64,000 nt of DNA, taken from positions 2,001 through 66,000 of the forward strand of contig DHDP01000001.1 of NCBI GenBank assembly GCA_002399405.1, written 5' to 3'. Origin of the DNA: Treponema sp. UBA4873. Lineage in GTDB: Bacteria; Spirochaetota; Spirochaetia; Treponematales; Treponemataceae. Positions 25,779 through 35,252 of this stretch are shown piece by piece; within the stretch, counting starts at the first letter, position 1; the number at the start of each line of letters is the position of its first letter. Position numbers and translations under genes: made by a program. The notes beneath the pieces are model-generated. The model was not told where the DNA came from. It searched no databases and worked only from the letters and a program-made list of their open reading frames with translations.

Positions 25779-27591
25779 ATATCCTGAATTTGTCCACTTC
25801 CTGCGACAATTTCCCTATACTGTCGTTGTTCTGCACGCTCATGGCCGATATTTCACCGACTGCGCGGTTTATTTCCCCTGCGCCGGAAGTCATCTCAGTC
25901 ATACCGGCCATGATGTCGCCGCCCGTATCCGCAAGCTGCTTTATTGCCGAAAGCATACTTTGCGTCCCTTCAAGGAGCTGGGCGGAGCTGTTTTTTACCT
26001 CCGACGTGATTTCGTTTATTTCCTTAATCGCGGACAAAAGCGTCGTCCCGCCGTCAGTTTGTTCCCGCAGCGCGTCCCTGATGACGGTGTTCTGGTCCTT
26101 TACCGTCGTTGTCTGTCTGAATACCGCGTCGAACTGTGAAAAGGCCGCCGTTGAGGCACCCGAAAGCAAATCAGTCGAGTTTTTCAGTTCAATCAGCGCT
26201 TCCGAAATATGTTTTCCCTGCGTACCGGAATCCTCAGAAAGCTTGCGGATTTCGTCTGCGACGACAGCAAATCCTCTGCCTGCGTCGCCCGCATGAGCCG
26301 CTTCTATTGCCGCGTTCATTGCAAGCAGATTCGTCTGTTCCGCAATATTCTGGATGACGTTTCCCGCCTCAATCAGATTTTCCGAATTTTTGACCATCGA
26401 TTCTATTAACGGCACGATTTTGTCGATTTCGTTTTTACCCTTTTCGGATGTGCGTGCCAGGTCCTCCATAGAAGCGGTGTTCTTCCTGACGATTTCGGAT
26501 ACGGATGCGATGTTTCCCACCATCTGTTCGATTGAAGCGGATGATTCCGTCACGTCAGCAGCCTGATTCTCAATATGATTATTAAGATTTTCAATCTGCC
26601 CCGCCATGCCGGAAAGCGTCTGCTGCATTTCCTGAATGTCCCCCGTATAGCGGCTGTTCTGTTCCCTGATGTGGGTAATCGTTCCCGTCATTTGATTCAA
26701 CGCGGTCGCCGTTTCCGTGGTATTTGCCGAAAGCGTACTTCCGATGTTGCTGAGTGCGGCTGCTTCATTTTTTACGGAAAGGACAAGCGACGCGATTTTT
26801 TCGATTGTTTTGTTAAGATAGAGTCCCATCAGCCCGATTTCGTCTTTTCCTGAAACGGTTATCCGTTTTGTCAGATCGCCTTCGCCCTCGGCTATATCCT
26901 TAAAACGGACGAGCATTTTTTCGGCGGTTCCCGAAATGGATGAACTTATCATAAGTATGCACAGAGAGGCTGAAATAAAAACCAGAATGAACAGAACAGC
27001 CATTCCCGTATAGGCCTTTTTTAAAATCTTTTCTATCCGGTGTTCGATAATAGAACTCTGTGTATTCGACTGAGATACGATTCTGTTTATATAAATCCGG
27101 TGTTTCCGGTATGCGTCTTCGAGCGGTCCGCGGAGCAGCCTTTCAGCACGCTCGTAATCGCCGTTGTTTATTGCCGGAATGAATTCCATATCGGCAATGC
27201 GGTAAAATTCGACAGCCGGATCATATGCACCGGAAAGCATGTCGGTCCGTGTTTCACCTTCCGGCAGCTCTTTTTCCCAGAACGCATGCCGGGACATATA
27301 TTCTTTTTCAAGTTCCTGAAAAGAACTTTCCAGTTGATTACGTTTTAAGATATTTTCCGCCACCGAAAGCTGATACACTGTCAGATACGATTCGATGATA
27401 TACGACGGAGGCGGCAGAATGTCAGCGACTAAATCCTTGTTTCGTATGATGTCGTTGTACGTCGTACCGGTGATTTTTACTTCATTGATTGTCTTGAAGG
27501 AAAAAAAGGCATAAAGAATCATCCCTGCAAAAAACAAAACGAAAAGCAGCAGCAATTTCATGCGTATTTTCATATTCTTCATAAAAGTCAT
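25777..27591 (-). CDS. Methyl-accepting chemotaxis protein
   Basis: A 604-residue chemoreceptor. The start at 27591 follows a clear GGAGG; earlier in-frame codons lack one. A first membrane helix lies at about 12-31, a helical periplasmic domain of about 155 residues at 32-190, and a second membrane helix near 195-215, then HAMP. The signalling tip is at about 415-450 with EQTNLLAMNAAIEAAHAG and GFAVVADEIRKLS. The C-terminus lacks a CheR-binding pentapeptide. It lies in a minus-strand group with a c-di-GMP phosphodiesterase and another chemoreceptor. A 320-base structured upstream region may control it. Confidence 0.92.
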   Translation of the reverse strand: MTFMKNMKIRMKLLLLFVLFFAGMILYAFFSFKTINEVKITGTTYNDIIRNKDLVADILPPPSYIIESYLTVYQLSVAENILKRNQLESSFQELEKEYMSRHAFWEKELPEGETRTDMLSGAYDPAVEFYRIADMEFIPAINNGDYERAERLLRGPLEDAYRKHRIYINRIVSQSNTQSSIIEHRIEKILKKAYTGMAVLFILVFISASLCILMISSSISGTAEKMLVRFKDIAEGEGDLTKRITVSGKDEIGLMGLYLNKTIEKIASLVLSVKNEAAALSNIGSTLSANTTETATALNQMTGTITHIREQNSRYTGDIQEMQQTLSGMAGQIENLNNHIENQAADVTESSASIEQMVGNIASVSEIVRKNTASMEDLARTSEKGKNEIDKIVPLIESMVKNSENLIEAGNVIQNIAEQTNLLAMNAAIEAAHAGDAGRGFAVVADEIRKLSEDSGTQGKHISEALIELKNSTDLLSGASTAAFSQFDAVFRQTTTVKDQNTVIRDALREQTDGGTTLLSAIKEINEITSEVKNSSAQLLEGTQSMLSAIKQLADTGGDIMAGMTEMTSGAGEINRAVGEISAMSVQNNDSIGKLSQEVDKFRI

Positions 27592-27810
27592 AAAAACCTC
27601 CTGTAGAAAGTCAACAAAGCTCCGCTTTGTTTTTAATACGAGACATTCATGATTGCGGCTCGACTGCCTGCAATTATTCGTTCTCCTGTAAACAGTCATC
27701 CTATGCCTGTGCGCCGGAACGGTTTGAACCGCAGTCCGGTCTTTGTACGATCACTGTTTTTCCTGCGCCAATGCAGAAAAGCTGTATTTTTATGCTATTT
27801 TTTTACTGAC
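27592..27810 (-). other. Non-coding region and probable leader upstream of the chemoreceptor
   Basis: No credible gene is seen in 27592-27911. On the minus strand the region holds a palindromic hairpin CCGGA/TCCGG with an inner CGGTT/AACCG (27714-27739) and, 15 bases before the ribosome site, AACAAAGC/GCTTTGTT around a GGA loop (27613-27631). The last element reads as a stem plus T-run on the plus strand too. A long 5' leader of the chemoreceptor mRNA is possible. No known riboswitch class was recognised. Confidence 0.35.
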
Positions 27811-27840
27811 AATTGCATGAGTATGCATGTATATGCATAA
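27811..27840. repeat. Three helically phased TGCAT repeats
   Basis: Three consecutive 10-base blocks each place TGCAT in the same register (27814, 27824 and 27834). They overlap a weak minus-strand promoter, TTGTAA with CATACT at 17-bp spacing, upstream of the chemoreceptor gene. The exact 10-bp period puts the motif on one face of the helix, suggesting a protein-binding site. Confidence 0.45.
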
Positions 27841-27911
27841 GTTTACAATACTGTACCTGATATCAAAAAAAAGGGGAATAGAAATTTGCTCATAAATATC
27901 TGCTTGACTTT

Positions 27912-29108
27912 TTATGATTTATGTGAACTGAAAAGCATTTCACATTGTCCGCTGTCCATTGGCTTGCCGCACAGAAATCCCTGGACGGTGGTGCATCCCA
28001 TCGTTTTCAGCGCGGCAAGCTGGGACGAATGTTCCACACCTTCGGCGATCGTTTCGAGCCCCAGTTTAGACGCGAGCGAAATGACTGTATCTGCGATGAC
28101 TGCTTCTTTGCCGTTTTCCGACGCGATCCCGGAGATAAACGATTTGTCTATTTTTATAGTCGTAACAGGCAGAAACTGGAGGTAGCGGAACGAAGAATAT
28201 CCCGTTCCGAAATCATCCAGAGAAACGAGGATGCCCTTCCGGTGGATTATGTTCAGGATTTGTACAGTCTGCCGGAGATTGTGCACGAGCACTCCTTCGG
28301 TAACTTCAAGTTCGAGACAGTCCGGGCGAATGTCGTACCGCTGCACAAGTTCAAAAAGTTTTTCCGTAAATTCCGTTTCTTCAAGCTGAACCGGAGACAC
28401 ATTCACCGACATGATGCCGTCGAACGCAAATTCCGTCTGCCAGTATTTGAGTGTCCGGACGGCGTTCTCGAGCACCCAGTATCCTATTTTGTTAATAGTG
28501 CGGTTTTTTTCCGCAACCGGAATAAAATCGGTCGGATTCACGTTTCCGAGTACGCCGTCGGACCAGCGCAGCAGCGCTTCGAATCCGCGGAGCTGTTTTG
28601 TCTGTATTGTGAACTGCGGCTGGAAATTCAGTTTGAACTTTTCCCGCTCGGCAGCCTGCGCAAGGCGGTTCTGCAGCAGGATACGCCGAAAAAAACTTTT
28701 GTGAATTTTCGGATAGAACGAATTTCTTTTGTCCGTGCTGATTGCGGAAATGTCGGTAAGAGTCAGTATGCAGAATTCTTTTCCGCTTTCCGGAGCAGCC
28801 CTGCAGGCGGTCATGCACAAATACGTCTGGGCTAACGGAGAATAATAAGAGGCCGTAAACCGTTTGTTTTTGGTAACGGCGTTCAGACAGACCGCAAACC
28901 AGTCTATTTCGGACAATGCATGCGGTTCAATGTCGCTGATTTTTTGTCCGTTTCGTATAACTCCCCGGAACAAATCCTCGTATGAACGGTTCATAAAACA
29001 GATGCTGAAATCCGAGATACGTCCGTCGTCGTCGTAGACCGGGGCCAGTACTACGACAGCGCTTGAAATCGAGTTGAGAAATGTGTAGTAGTCTTTGCTG
29101 TCCGCCAT
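27912..29108 (-). CDS. PAS-like and EAL domain cyclic-di-GMP phosphodiesterase
   Basis: A 398-residue cytoplasmic protein. Residues 1 to about 125 form a PAS-like sensor (MNRSYEDLFRG and later LTDIS). The EAL domain follows with GFEALLR near 172-178, SVNVSPVQL, LELEVTEGVL, LDDFGTGYSS near 297-306, IKIDKSFI and AEGVE, so all catalytic and metal-binding residues appear present and the enzyme should degrade c-di-GMP. No GGDEF domain is encoded in the protein. It lies between two chemoreceptor genes on the same strand. Confidence 0.92.
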   Translation of the reverse strand: MADSKDYYTFLNSISSAVVVLAPVYDDDGRISDFSICFMNRSYEDLFRGVIRNGQKISDIEPHALSEIDWFAVCLNAVTKNKRFTASYYSPLAQTYLCMTACRAAPESGKEFCILTLTDISAISTDKRNSFYPKIHKSFFRRILLQNRLAQAAEREKFKLNFQPQFTIQTKQLRGFEALLRWSDGVLGNVNPTDFIPVAEKNRTINKIGYWVLENAVRTLKYWQTEFAFDGIMSVNVSPVQLEETEFTEKLFELVQRYDIRPDCLELEVTEGVLVHNLRQTVQILNIIHRKGILVSLDDFGTGYSSFRYLQFLPVTTIKIDKSFISGIASENGKEAVIADTVISLASKLGLETIAEGVEHSSQLAALKTMGCTTVQGFLCGKPMDSGQCEMLFSSHKS

Positions 29109-29128
29109 GCTGCCTTCCGCCCTGGTTG

Positions 29129-31243
29129 TCAGACTTTAAATTGATCTATCTGTCCGCCGATATTCTGTATGGATGTTTTTACCCGTTCTGCGACTTCCAT
29201 CAAAGCCTTTCCGGTGACGCTGATTTTTTCTGCACCCGAGCTCATCTCCGTCATGCTGTCCTTCATGCCGACAGTCGCTTCCTGCAGATTTTTTACTTCG
29301 TCGAGTATTGCCTTGTTGCCCGCGGACATTTCCGACGACGCGGTCCGTACTTCCGCAGTGCTGTCGTTCATCGAATGCAGCGTTTCCGTAATCTGTTTCG
29401 AGCCTTCCTTCTGTTCTTCCATCGCGTTCTTTATCTGCCGGACAAGTTCGTCGGTGTTTTTGATTCCTTCCGCGACTGCGTTGAAAGCCCTGCTCGATTC
29501 GGACGACGCCGCAACGACGCTGGTAATCGATTCCTTTATTTTTTTCAGCTGCGTACCGATTGTCTTGGACTGTATTGAAGACGTCTCCGACAGTTTCCTG
29601 ATTTCATCCGCGACGACGCTGAAGCCTTTCCCCGCTTCACCGGCGTGGGCCGCTTCAATGGCCGCGTTCATCGCGAGCAGATTCGTCTGATTCGCTATGC
29701 TCGCGATCGCTGTGTTCGCTTCCTGAAGCATTTCGGATTCCTGTTCTATCTGTTCGATGCGTCCGTTCACGACCGTCTGCTTTTCCGCGCCGTTTTTGGC
29801 ATTTTGCTCGAGAGCTGCGAACGAACCGGCCATTTTTTCCACCGACGCGTTTACGGAATTAATATTTCCTATCATTTCTTCGACGGCGGCGGACGCTTCC
29901 GTCACTCCCGCCGCCTGCGATTCTATCATGCGTTCAAGCGAGGCGATGTTCGACGCAATTTCGTTGACGGCGCCCGCCGTCTCTTCCACGCCTGCGGACT
30001 GGTTCGTAATGTGAGCGCTTACCGTGTCGATGTTCGCGAGAATCTGCGTAATCGCAGTCGCCGTGTCCTGTGTGCCTGCGTGAAGATCTTCACCGATTGC
30101 AGCAAGCGCGTCTTTCGACTGTTTAAGCTCCGTGATGATTGTCTGCAGCTTCTCGGAAAATTTATTAAATCCCGAAACGACGGCGCCTATTTCGTTCTTT
30201 GATTTTACTTCGATGCGCCTTGTGAGATCGGCGTTTCCCGACGCGATGCCGGTAATTGTCTTCTGCACAATTTCAAGGGGCTTGAGCTGCCGGTAAATGA
30301 TTGCCCCGCTGATTGCCAGCAGCACGGCAAGAATGACAACTGCCGTCATAATCATCGTTCCTGTAAGTTCGTCTGCCGTCCGGTATACCTGCGCCTGCGA
30401 GACGGCGAACGCAAAACTCCACGACGTTTCCGCAACAGGAGCGTACACGACGCAGACTTTGTTTCCCTGCAGGTCGTTTGCCCACGCCGTGCCGGATTTG
30501 CCGCCCGCCATTTCTTTTGCAGCCTCCGTCAAATCTCCGTGTTCCGCACCGAGACCGTTCAGAAAATTCTTCTGCATGACGAGACTGCCGTCCTGATGAG
30601 CGACAACAGTTCCGTCGTCCGCCAGTATCCACGCGTATCCGCTCTCACCGAGTTTGATGCCGCTTATCGTGTTCTGAATCGTAGTCAGCGGAACGACTCC
30701 GGAGAAGAAACCGATTGTTTTACCGCCCGCCTTTACAGCCTTTGACACATGAATAATCGGGTTCCCCGTAGTTTTTGAAATGACGGGATTGTCGATGTAT
30801 TCGTCTTTTCCTTCGTTGATGATTGCCTTGAAATAACTTCTGTCCGTAACTGTCGCCGTTTCGTTTGTATCCGTGTATACGGTTCCGTCCGGTCCGCAGA
30901 AAAAGACATAGTCGAAATCTTTGCTCCTGATGTCCGCATGAGAACGGAGCCATTGTACAATCTGCGTTTCATCTCCGGTGCGGACCACGTCCGCGGTCAC
31001 ATACTGGTTCAATTCGCTCGTGTATTCGTTCAGTTTATTTGTAAGCGCAAGAGAGTATGCCGCGGTTATCTGCCGGCAGTCTTCTATATAGCTCAGCTCA
31101 ATAGAATTTTTTGTTTTCCGGGAAACAAGCAGAGTTTGTACAGTATTAAGTCCAAGAAAAATCAGCCCCAGCGTCGTCACAAAAAAAATGACCAGATGTC
31201 CTTTTCTCGAATTTTCAGGATTCGAGCCGCTTCTTTTAACCAT
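29129..31243 (-). CDS. Methyl-accepting chemotaxis protein with double Cache sensor
   Basis: A 704-residue chemoreceptor. The start at 31243 follows AAGGATGAAATA. A membrane helix lies near residues 17-38 and a large periplasmic domain spans about 45-300, with VFFCGPDGTVYTDT, TDRSYFKAII and YAWILADDGTVVAHQDG, the pattern of a dCache_1 domain. After a second membrane helix and HAMP (NADLTRRIEVKSKNEIG), the signalling tip lies near 515-550 with NQTNLLAMNAAIEAAHAG. Ligands of this family are often amino acids or organic acids, but the full amino-acid-binding motif is not evident here. Confidence 0.92.
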   Translation of the reverse strand: MVKRSGSNPENSRKGHLVIFFVTTLGLIFLGLNTVQTLLVSRKTKNSIELSYIEDCRQITAAYSLALTNKLNEYTSELNQYVTADVVRTGDETQIVQWLRSHADIRSKDFDYVFFCGPDGTVYTDTNETATVTDRSYFKAIINEGKDEYIDNPVISKTTGNPIIHVSKAVKAGGKTIGFFSGVVPLTTIQNTISGIKLGESGYAWILADDGTVVAHQDGSLVMQKNFLNGLGAEHGDLTEAAKEMAGGKSGTAWANDLQGNKVCVVYAPVAETSWSFAFAVSQAQVYRTADELTGTMIMTAVVILAVLLAISGAIIYRQLKPLEIVQKTITGIASGNADLTRRIEVKSKNEIGAVVSGFNKFSEKLQTIITELKQSKDALAAIGEDLHAGTQDTATAITQILANIDTVSAHITNQSAGVEETAGAVNEIASNIASLERMIESQAAGVTEASAAVEEMIGNINSVNASVEKMAGSFAALEQNAKNGAEKQTVVNGRIEQIEQESEMLQEANTAIASIANQTNLLAMNAAIEAAHAGEAGKGFSVVADEIRKLSETSSIQSKTIGTQLKKIKESITSVVAASSESSRAFNAVAEGIKNTDELVRQIKNAMEEQKEGSKQITETLHSMNDSTAEVRTASSEMSAGNKAILDEVKNLQEATVGMKDSMTEMSSGAEKISVTGKALMEVAERVKTSIQNIGGQIDQFKV

Positions 31244-31383
31244 TATTTCATCCTTATAAAATAGAATCAGAGTAATATATATACTGATAGGATCCGTAAC
31301 CCTGAAGAAGTTTTTTTTAAATTCCCTAAGGTAAAACCGGCAGCAATTTTCACAACTGTTAGTTTTTCGGTAGTATATATATC

Positions 31384-31473
31384 GCAATTGTGATATTTAT
31401 CAGTATACTACAAAAAAATAAAAACGCAATAAGCACATATCTGAGGTATTAATATTGCAGTTGTGATATTCAT
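31384..31473. repeat. Duplicated 17-bp site upstream of the XRE gene
   Basis: GCAATTGTGATATTTAT at 31384-31400 recurs with two mismatches at 31457-31473, 73 bp apart. The second copy ends six bases before the XRE start codon and occupies the place of a ribosome site. This is likely an operator for the adjacent repressor; it lies between divergent genes and could act on both. Confidence 0.5.
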
Positions 31474-31478
31474 ATCGT

Positions 31479-31823
31479 ATGAGCTTTTGGAACAATGTTG
31501 AACAGGAATGCAGATATAAAGGTATCAGCAGAAAGGAATTGGCAGCTGCAGCTCATTTTTCTGTTAATACTATTTCAACCGGATTAAAACGCAACGGAAT
31601 GCCTGCAGCAGACCTGGCCTTGCGGATTTCTAAAGTACTCGGCATACCGCTTGAAAATCTGCTTGAGGACAGAGAATCAACTGTATCCAAAGAAAATATT
31701 TCAGATATTCAGGAAAAACAAAAAATGCTTTTACGGTACCTGCCGTATATCGAGAAACTCGAGCACATGCCTTCTGAAAGAACGAAAGCTGTTCTGACAA
31801 TTATAGACTGCATCGGTACATAG
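31479..31823 (+). CDS. Small XRE-type DNA-binding protein
   Basis: A 114-residue protein with one helix-turn-helix at about 14-60 (GISRKELAAAAHFSVNTIST, then GMPAADLALRISKVLGIPLE), the Cro/C1 fold. The rest is helical and may dimerise. No Shine-Dalgarno sequence precedes the ATG. It sits alone between a chemoreceptor gene and the fructoside operon, convergent with the latter. Autorepression through the duplicated upstream site is inferred. It is not accompanied by a toxin gene. Confidence 0.75.
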   Translation: MSFWNNVEQECRYKGISRKELAAAAHFSVNTISTGLKRNGMPAADLALRISKVLGIPLENLLEDRESTVSKENISDIQEKQKMLLRYLPYIEKLEHMPSERTKAVLTIIDCIGT

Positions 31824-31852
31824 CGGCGGGAGGTACACGGATGATCGGTAAT

Positions 31853-32866
31853 TCAGGTCGTTTTCGCGATAAGAGATTTTATGTCAGCTTCTGAAGGCAT
31901 AACGGAAAGCGCTCCCTTGCGGGTTGTTATAAGTGACGAGGCTGCGTTTGCAAATATAAGCATATCGTGAAATCTGTTTTCTGAAAAATCATCGTACCCG
32001 TTTTTGAGAATGTCATGTAGAATACATGCACAAAAGGTATCTCCTGCACCTGTCGTGTCAATTGTCTTTACAGAAGTAAATGTCGGATATTGAGCATCGA
32101 GTGTGATGCTGCCGTCGTCGTAGAATGCCCGGCAGCCGTGTTTTCCCTGCGTTACGGTAATGAGCGGAATGTTATATTTCGTTCGGAGTTTCAATATTCC
32201 TTTTACTATGTCCTGCTCTCCGGTGCAGAATGCAAGTTCTTCATCTGCTATTTTAAGAATGTTGCATTTCGAGATTCCGAACATAATCCGTTCTTTTGCA
32301 TGTTCAAGTGAATCCCAGAGCACCGGTCGCAGATTCGGATCAAAAGAGAGAAGCGCGCCTGCTTTCGCCGCGGTTTCCAGAGCATACACTGTAGCGGTAT
32401 TAACCGGCTCATTTGTCATTGAAAGGGAGCCGTAATGAAGTATAGCGGATGAAGTAAGTAGTGCAGCATTTATTTCTGATTTTTCAAGCGCAGCATCCGC
32501 CCCTGGATTACGGTAGAAGGAAAAACTTCGGTCGCCGTCTGAAGCGGTATGCACGAATGCCAGAGTCGTTTTACATGTATCAGACATAACAAGATTCGCC
32601 GTATCTATGCCTATCGTCTCTATGCGTTCTTTCAGCATATTTCCGAACATATCGTCGCCGACTTTTCCGATAAAAGCGGTTCTATGGCCGAGCTTACAGA
32701 GCATGGCAAGAACATTGCATGGAGCCCCTCCCGGATTTGCTTCGAGCAGCCAGTTTCCCTGCGGACTTAATCCGTTCTGTGTGAAATCTATAAGAAGTTC
32801 TCCGAGAGCGGCAACTTCATATTTTTTGTTTTTGCTGAATTTCATATCTGATTCTGTATTGTGCAT
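31853..32866 (-). CDS. PfkB-family sugar kinase, probable fructokinase
   Basis: A 337-residue ribokinase-fold enzyme with the N-terminal NPGGAPCNVLAMLCKLG, FIGKVGDDMFG and the C-terminal DTTGAGDTFCA with catalytic D276. GGAGG precedes the ATG. It is the last gene of the LacI/ABC/GH32 operon, so the natural substrate is the fructose released by the GH32 enzyme. The product is inferred as fructose 6-phosphate. Confidence 0.88.
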   Translation of the reverse strand: MHNTESDMKFSKNKKYEVAALGELLIDFTQNGLSPQGNWLLEANPGGAPCNVLAMLCKLGHRTAFIGKVGDDMFGNMLKERIETIGIDTANLVMSDTCKTTLAFVHTASDGDRSFSFYRNPGADAALEKSEINAALLTSSAILHYGSLSMTNEPVNTATVYALETAAKAGALLSFDPNLRPVLWDSLEHAKERIMFGISKCNILKIADEELAFCTGEQDIVKGILKLRTKYNIPLITVTQGKHGCRAFYDDGSITLDAQYPTFTSVKTIDTTGAGDTFCACILHDILKNGYDDFSENRFHDMLIFANAASSLITTRKGALSVMPSEADIKSLIAKTT

Positions 32867-32882
32867 TTTTTCCTCCGGCTGT

Positions 32883-34388
32883 TTATTTTTTTCTTTCGAT
32901 TCGACAGCAGGCGTAATCGAAAATTACTGTTCCGTCCGACTCGAATATGATGTTGTCTGCATTCTGCGGTGAATAAAACGTATTTGTAAATGCATATTTA
33001 CCCCCGTTAATAAATACTTCAAGTGAGCATGTGTCAAGCAGACAACGCAATTCTATAACGCCGCTTTCATCGCGTGGTATATTCATAGTTCTTACTGAAA
33101 GAATATCGTGGCAATATCCGCAGAATGTCCTGTCAAACGTAAGTGTGTGCGCCGAAAAATTGTATGCAAGCAGTACGCAGTGCGTTTCATCGGCCGCAAA
33201 TTTTATTGTGATGCTCCGAGCGCATGCATTGTCGCTTTCTCTCATTCGTATGCTGAGATCGAGATGTCTTCCCGAAACGCCTTGATATGTGCTCCTGCCG
33301 GAAAGTGTACACCGTTTTCCGGAATTCTTCTGCCCGTAGTAATCAGCGATTTCACGGACGGGATTCTGATACAACCAGCCGTCTTTGAATACAAGCTCCC
33401 GGGGAACGGTCATCATGCCTGACCATACATATTCATCCGGCGTACTGTACGCTTCCCAGTTGTGCATCCATGCAATCATAATGCGGCGTCCGTCGGGTGC
33501 GAGTGTAGTTTCCGGTGCATAGAAATCAATTCCGTAATCAAGTAGTGCAGCATCGAGTCCGTTTTCGGGACGCAGTGAGCGGATGAATGTCCTTGTATCC
33601 GGTTCTATAATTCCCGACATATAGACACTATTGTTTCCGTTGTGGAAGTATCCTTTTCTGTCCGCGGCGATTCCCTGCAGCGACAGCAGTATGAAGTCGT
33701 GTCCGCCGAGTTTGAATATGTCGGGACATTCCCACATTTTTCCGAGTCCGCCTCTGCTTGCATCAATCGTCGAAACAAACGTCCACTTTTCAAGGTTCAG
33801 CGAAGAAAACAACACGAGTGCTCCGCTTTTATCCGCTGCTTTGAGTACGGCTGCAAGATAATAAATTCCGTTCTCATACCATAGTTTGGGATCACGGAAA
33901 TCACGCACATCGTATTCAAATGGGATGTCATCCGCCGTAATAACCGGATTGCATGAAAATTTCATGTACGTTTTTCCATCACCGACGGCTATACACTGGT
34001 TCTGAACGTTTGTTCCGTCTTTTTCCGAGACTCCCGTGTATGCGATTATATGCTTTCCGTCTGCTTCAACCGCTGTACCGGAGAAACATCCCTTGTCATC
34101 GGCTTCCGTGTCGGGAGCAAGCACAGCAGGTTCGTTCTGCCACGAAATGAAATCATTAGTTGTCGCATGTCCCCAGTGCATTGGTCCCCAGTGAATCCCG
34201 TACGGGTGATACTGAAAAAAAAGATGGCACGTTCCTTTGAAAAAGGAGAAACCATTCGGATCGTTTATCCATCCGGCAGGAGAAGCAAAATGAAATACGG
34301 GACGCTGGCTGCGCAATTCTTTGTCCGCTGCTGTTTTTTCGGAAATCCTTTTTTCTTCCGCCCTTGCGTTTTCGAGTTGTGTGCTCAT
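32883..34388 (-). CDS. Glycoside hydrolase family 32 fructosidase
   Basis: A 501-residue beta-fructofuranosidase. The three catalytic motifs are visible: WINDPNG with nucleophile D43, RDP with D166 stabilising the transition state, and WECPD with acid E220. A C-terminal beta-sandwich follows. There is no signal peptide, so intracellular hydrolysis of an imported fructoside is expected. Because uptake is through an ABC transporter rather than a PTS, the substrate is more likely unphosphorylated sucrose or a fructo-oligosaccharide than sucrose 6-phosphate. Confidence 0.92.
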   Translation of the reverse strand: MSTQLENARAEEKRISEKTAADKELRSQRPVFHFASPAGWINDPNGFSFFKGTCHLFFQYHPYGIHWGPMHWGHATTNDFISWQNEPAVLAPDTEADDKGCFSGTAVEADGKHIIAYTGVSEKDGTNVQNQCIAVGDGKTYMKFSCNPVITADDIPFEYDVRDFRDPKLWYENGIYYLAAVLKAADKSGALVLFSSLNLEKWTFVSTIDASRGGLGKMWECPDIFKLGGHDFILLSLQGIAADRKGYFHNGNNSVYMSGIIEPDTRTFIRSLRPENGLDAALLDYGIDFYAPETTLAPDGRRIMIAWMHNWEAYSTPDEYVWSGMMTVPRELVFKDGWLYQNPVREIADYYGQKNSGKRCTLSGRSTYQGVSGRHLDLSIRMRESDNACARSITIKFAADETHCVLLAYNFSAHTLTFDRTFCGYCHDILSVRTMNIPRDESGVIELRCLLDTCSLEVFINGGKYAFTNTFYSPQNADNIIFESDGTVIFDYACCRIERKK

Positions 34389-34392
34389 ATTA

Positions 34393-35241
34393 TTATTCCT
34401 TTACGGCAGATGATGCTACTGATTCAATAAAATACTGTTGGAAAAACATAAAGAGAATTAATACCGGTAATAACATGACAACGGATGCCGCCATTAGTTT
34501 ATCCCAGTATATGATTCCGCCTGTTCCCGTGAATGATGCGATTGAGACGGAAATTGGGCGTACTTTTTGATCTGTTGTGACGAGCAGCGGCCAGAGATAC
34601 TGATTCCACATGTCCATTCCCTGAAGAATACAAACTGTAACGACAGGAGCTGTATTCATCGGTATATATACTTCTTTATAAATTTGCCAGAATGATGCGC
34701 CTTCAAGACCGGCGGCTTCGCTTAGCGAAACAGGGACTTGTTTAAAGAACTGATAAAACAGAAAAATATATATAGGACTTGCAACAAAAGGAAGAATTTG
34801 TACAAGATAGGTGTCGGTTATATGCCATGTCGTAACTTGATACATAAGAGGCAGCATTATAGATTCCATCGGAATTATATATAGTGAAATTATTACAACA
34901 AGCAGTATCTTACGGAAACGTAACCTGCCGCGCTGAATTGCATATCCTGCCATAGATGCAATAATAAATGTTAAGATAACTGTCACTATAAGTACAATTA
35001 CTGAATTAATAAATGCCCGTCCGAAGTTTTGTACTGACTCGAACAGAATTTCATAGAAGTTGTGAAGAGTTGGATGTAATACGAAAAGTGCCTTTGGAGA
35101 ACCCATATCTTTCATTATTTCGTACATATCATCCTTTAATGAAGCAACAAACAACAGATAAATGGGAATTATTATGATGACTCCTAACAGGAGCAGGCAG
35201 ACGGTTTTTATAATTTCTGATGATTTTTTTTGTACAAGCAT
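34393..35241 (-). CDS. Sugar ABC transporter permease, MalG type
   Basis: A 282-residue permease with about six membrane helices and the coupling loop EAAGLEGASFWQIYKEVYIP. The ATG at 35241 is preferred because AGGAAGG is six bases upstream; a TTG at 35247 is too close to it. It pairs with the MalF-type gene directly before it. No ATPase gene is present in the operon, so a shared MsmK/MalK-like ATPase elsewhere is expected, which is common for such sugar transporters. Confidence 0.9.
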   Translation of the reverse strand: MLVQKKSSEIIKTVCLLLLGVIIIIPIYLLFVASLKDDMYEIMKDMGSPKALFVLHPTLHNFYEILFESVQNFGRAFINSVIVLIVTVILTFIIASMAGYAIQRGRLRFRKILLVVIISLYIIPMESIMLPLMYQVTTWHITDTYLVQILPFVASPIYIFLFYQFFKQVPVSLSEAAGLEGASFWQIYKEVYIPMNTAPVVTVCILQGMDMWNQYLWPLLVTTDQKVRPISVSIASFTGTGGIIYWDKLMAASVVMLLPVLILFMFFQQYFIESVASSAVKE

Positions 35242-35252
35242 ATACAACCTTC

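Noticed and set aside
27720..27731. GGTTTGAACC resembling a tRNA T-arm
   Set aside because: It is a simple palindrome with a two-base loop; no acceptor stem, anticodon arm or CCA-proximal pairing could be found.
27592..27800. Possible c-di-GMP riboswitch before the chemoreceptor gene
   Set aside because: Neither the class I nor the class II conserved core could be aligned to this leader.
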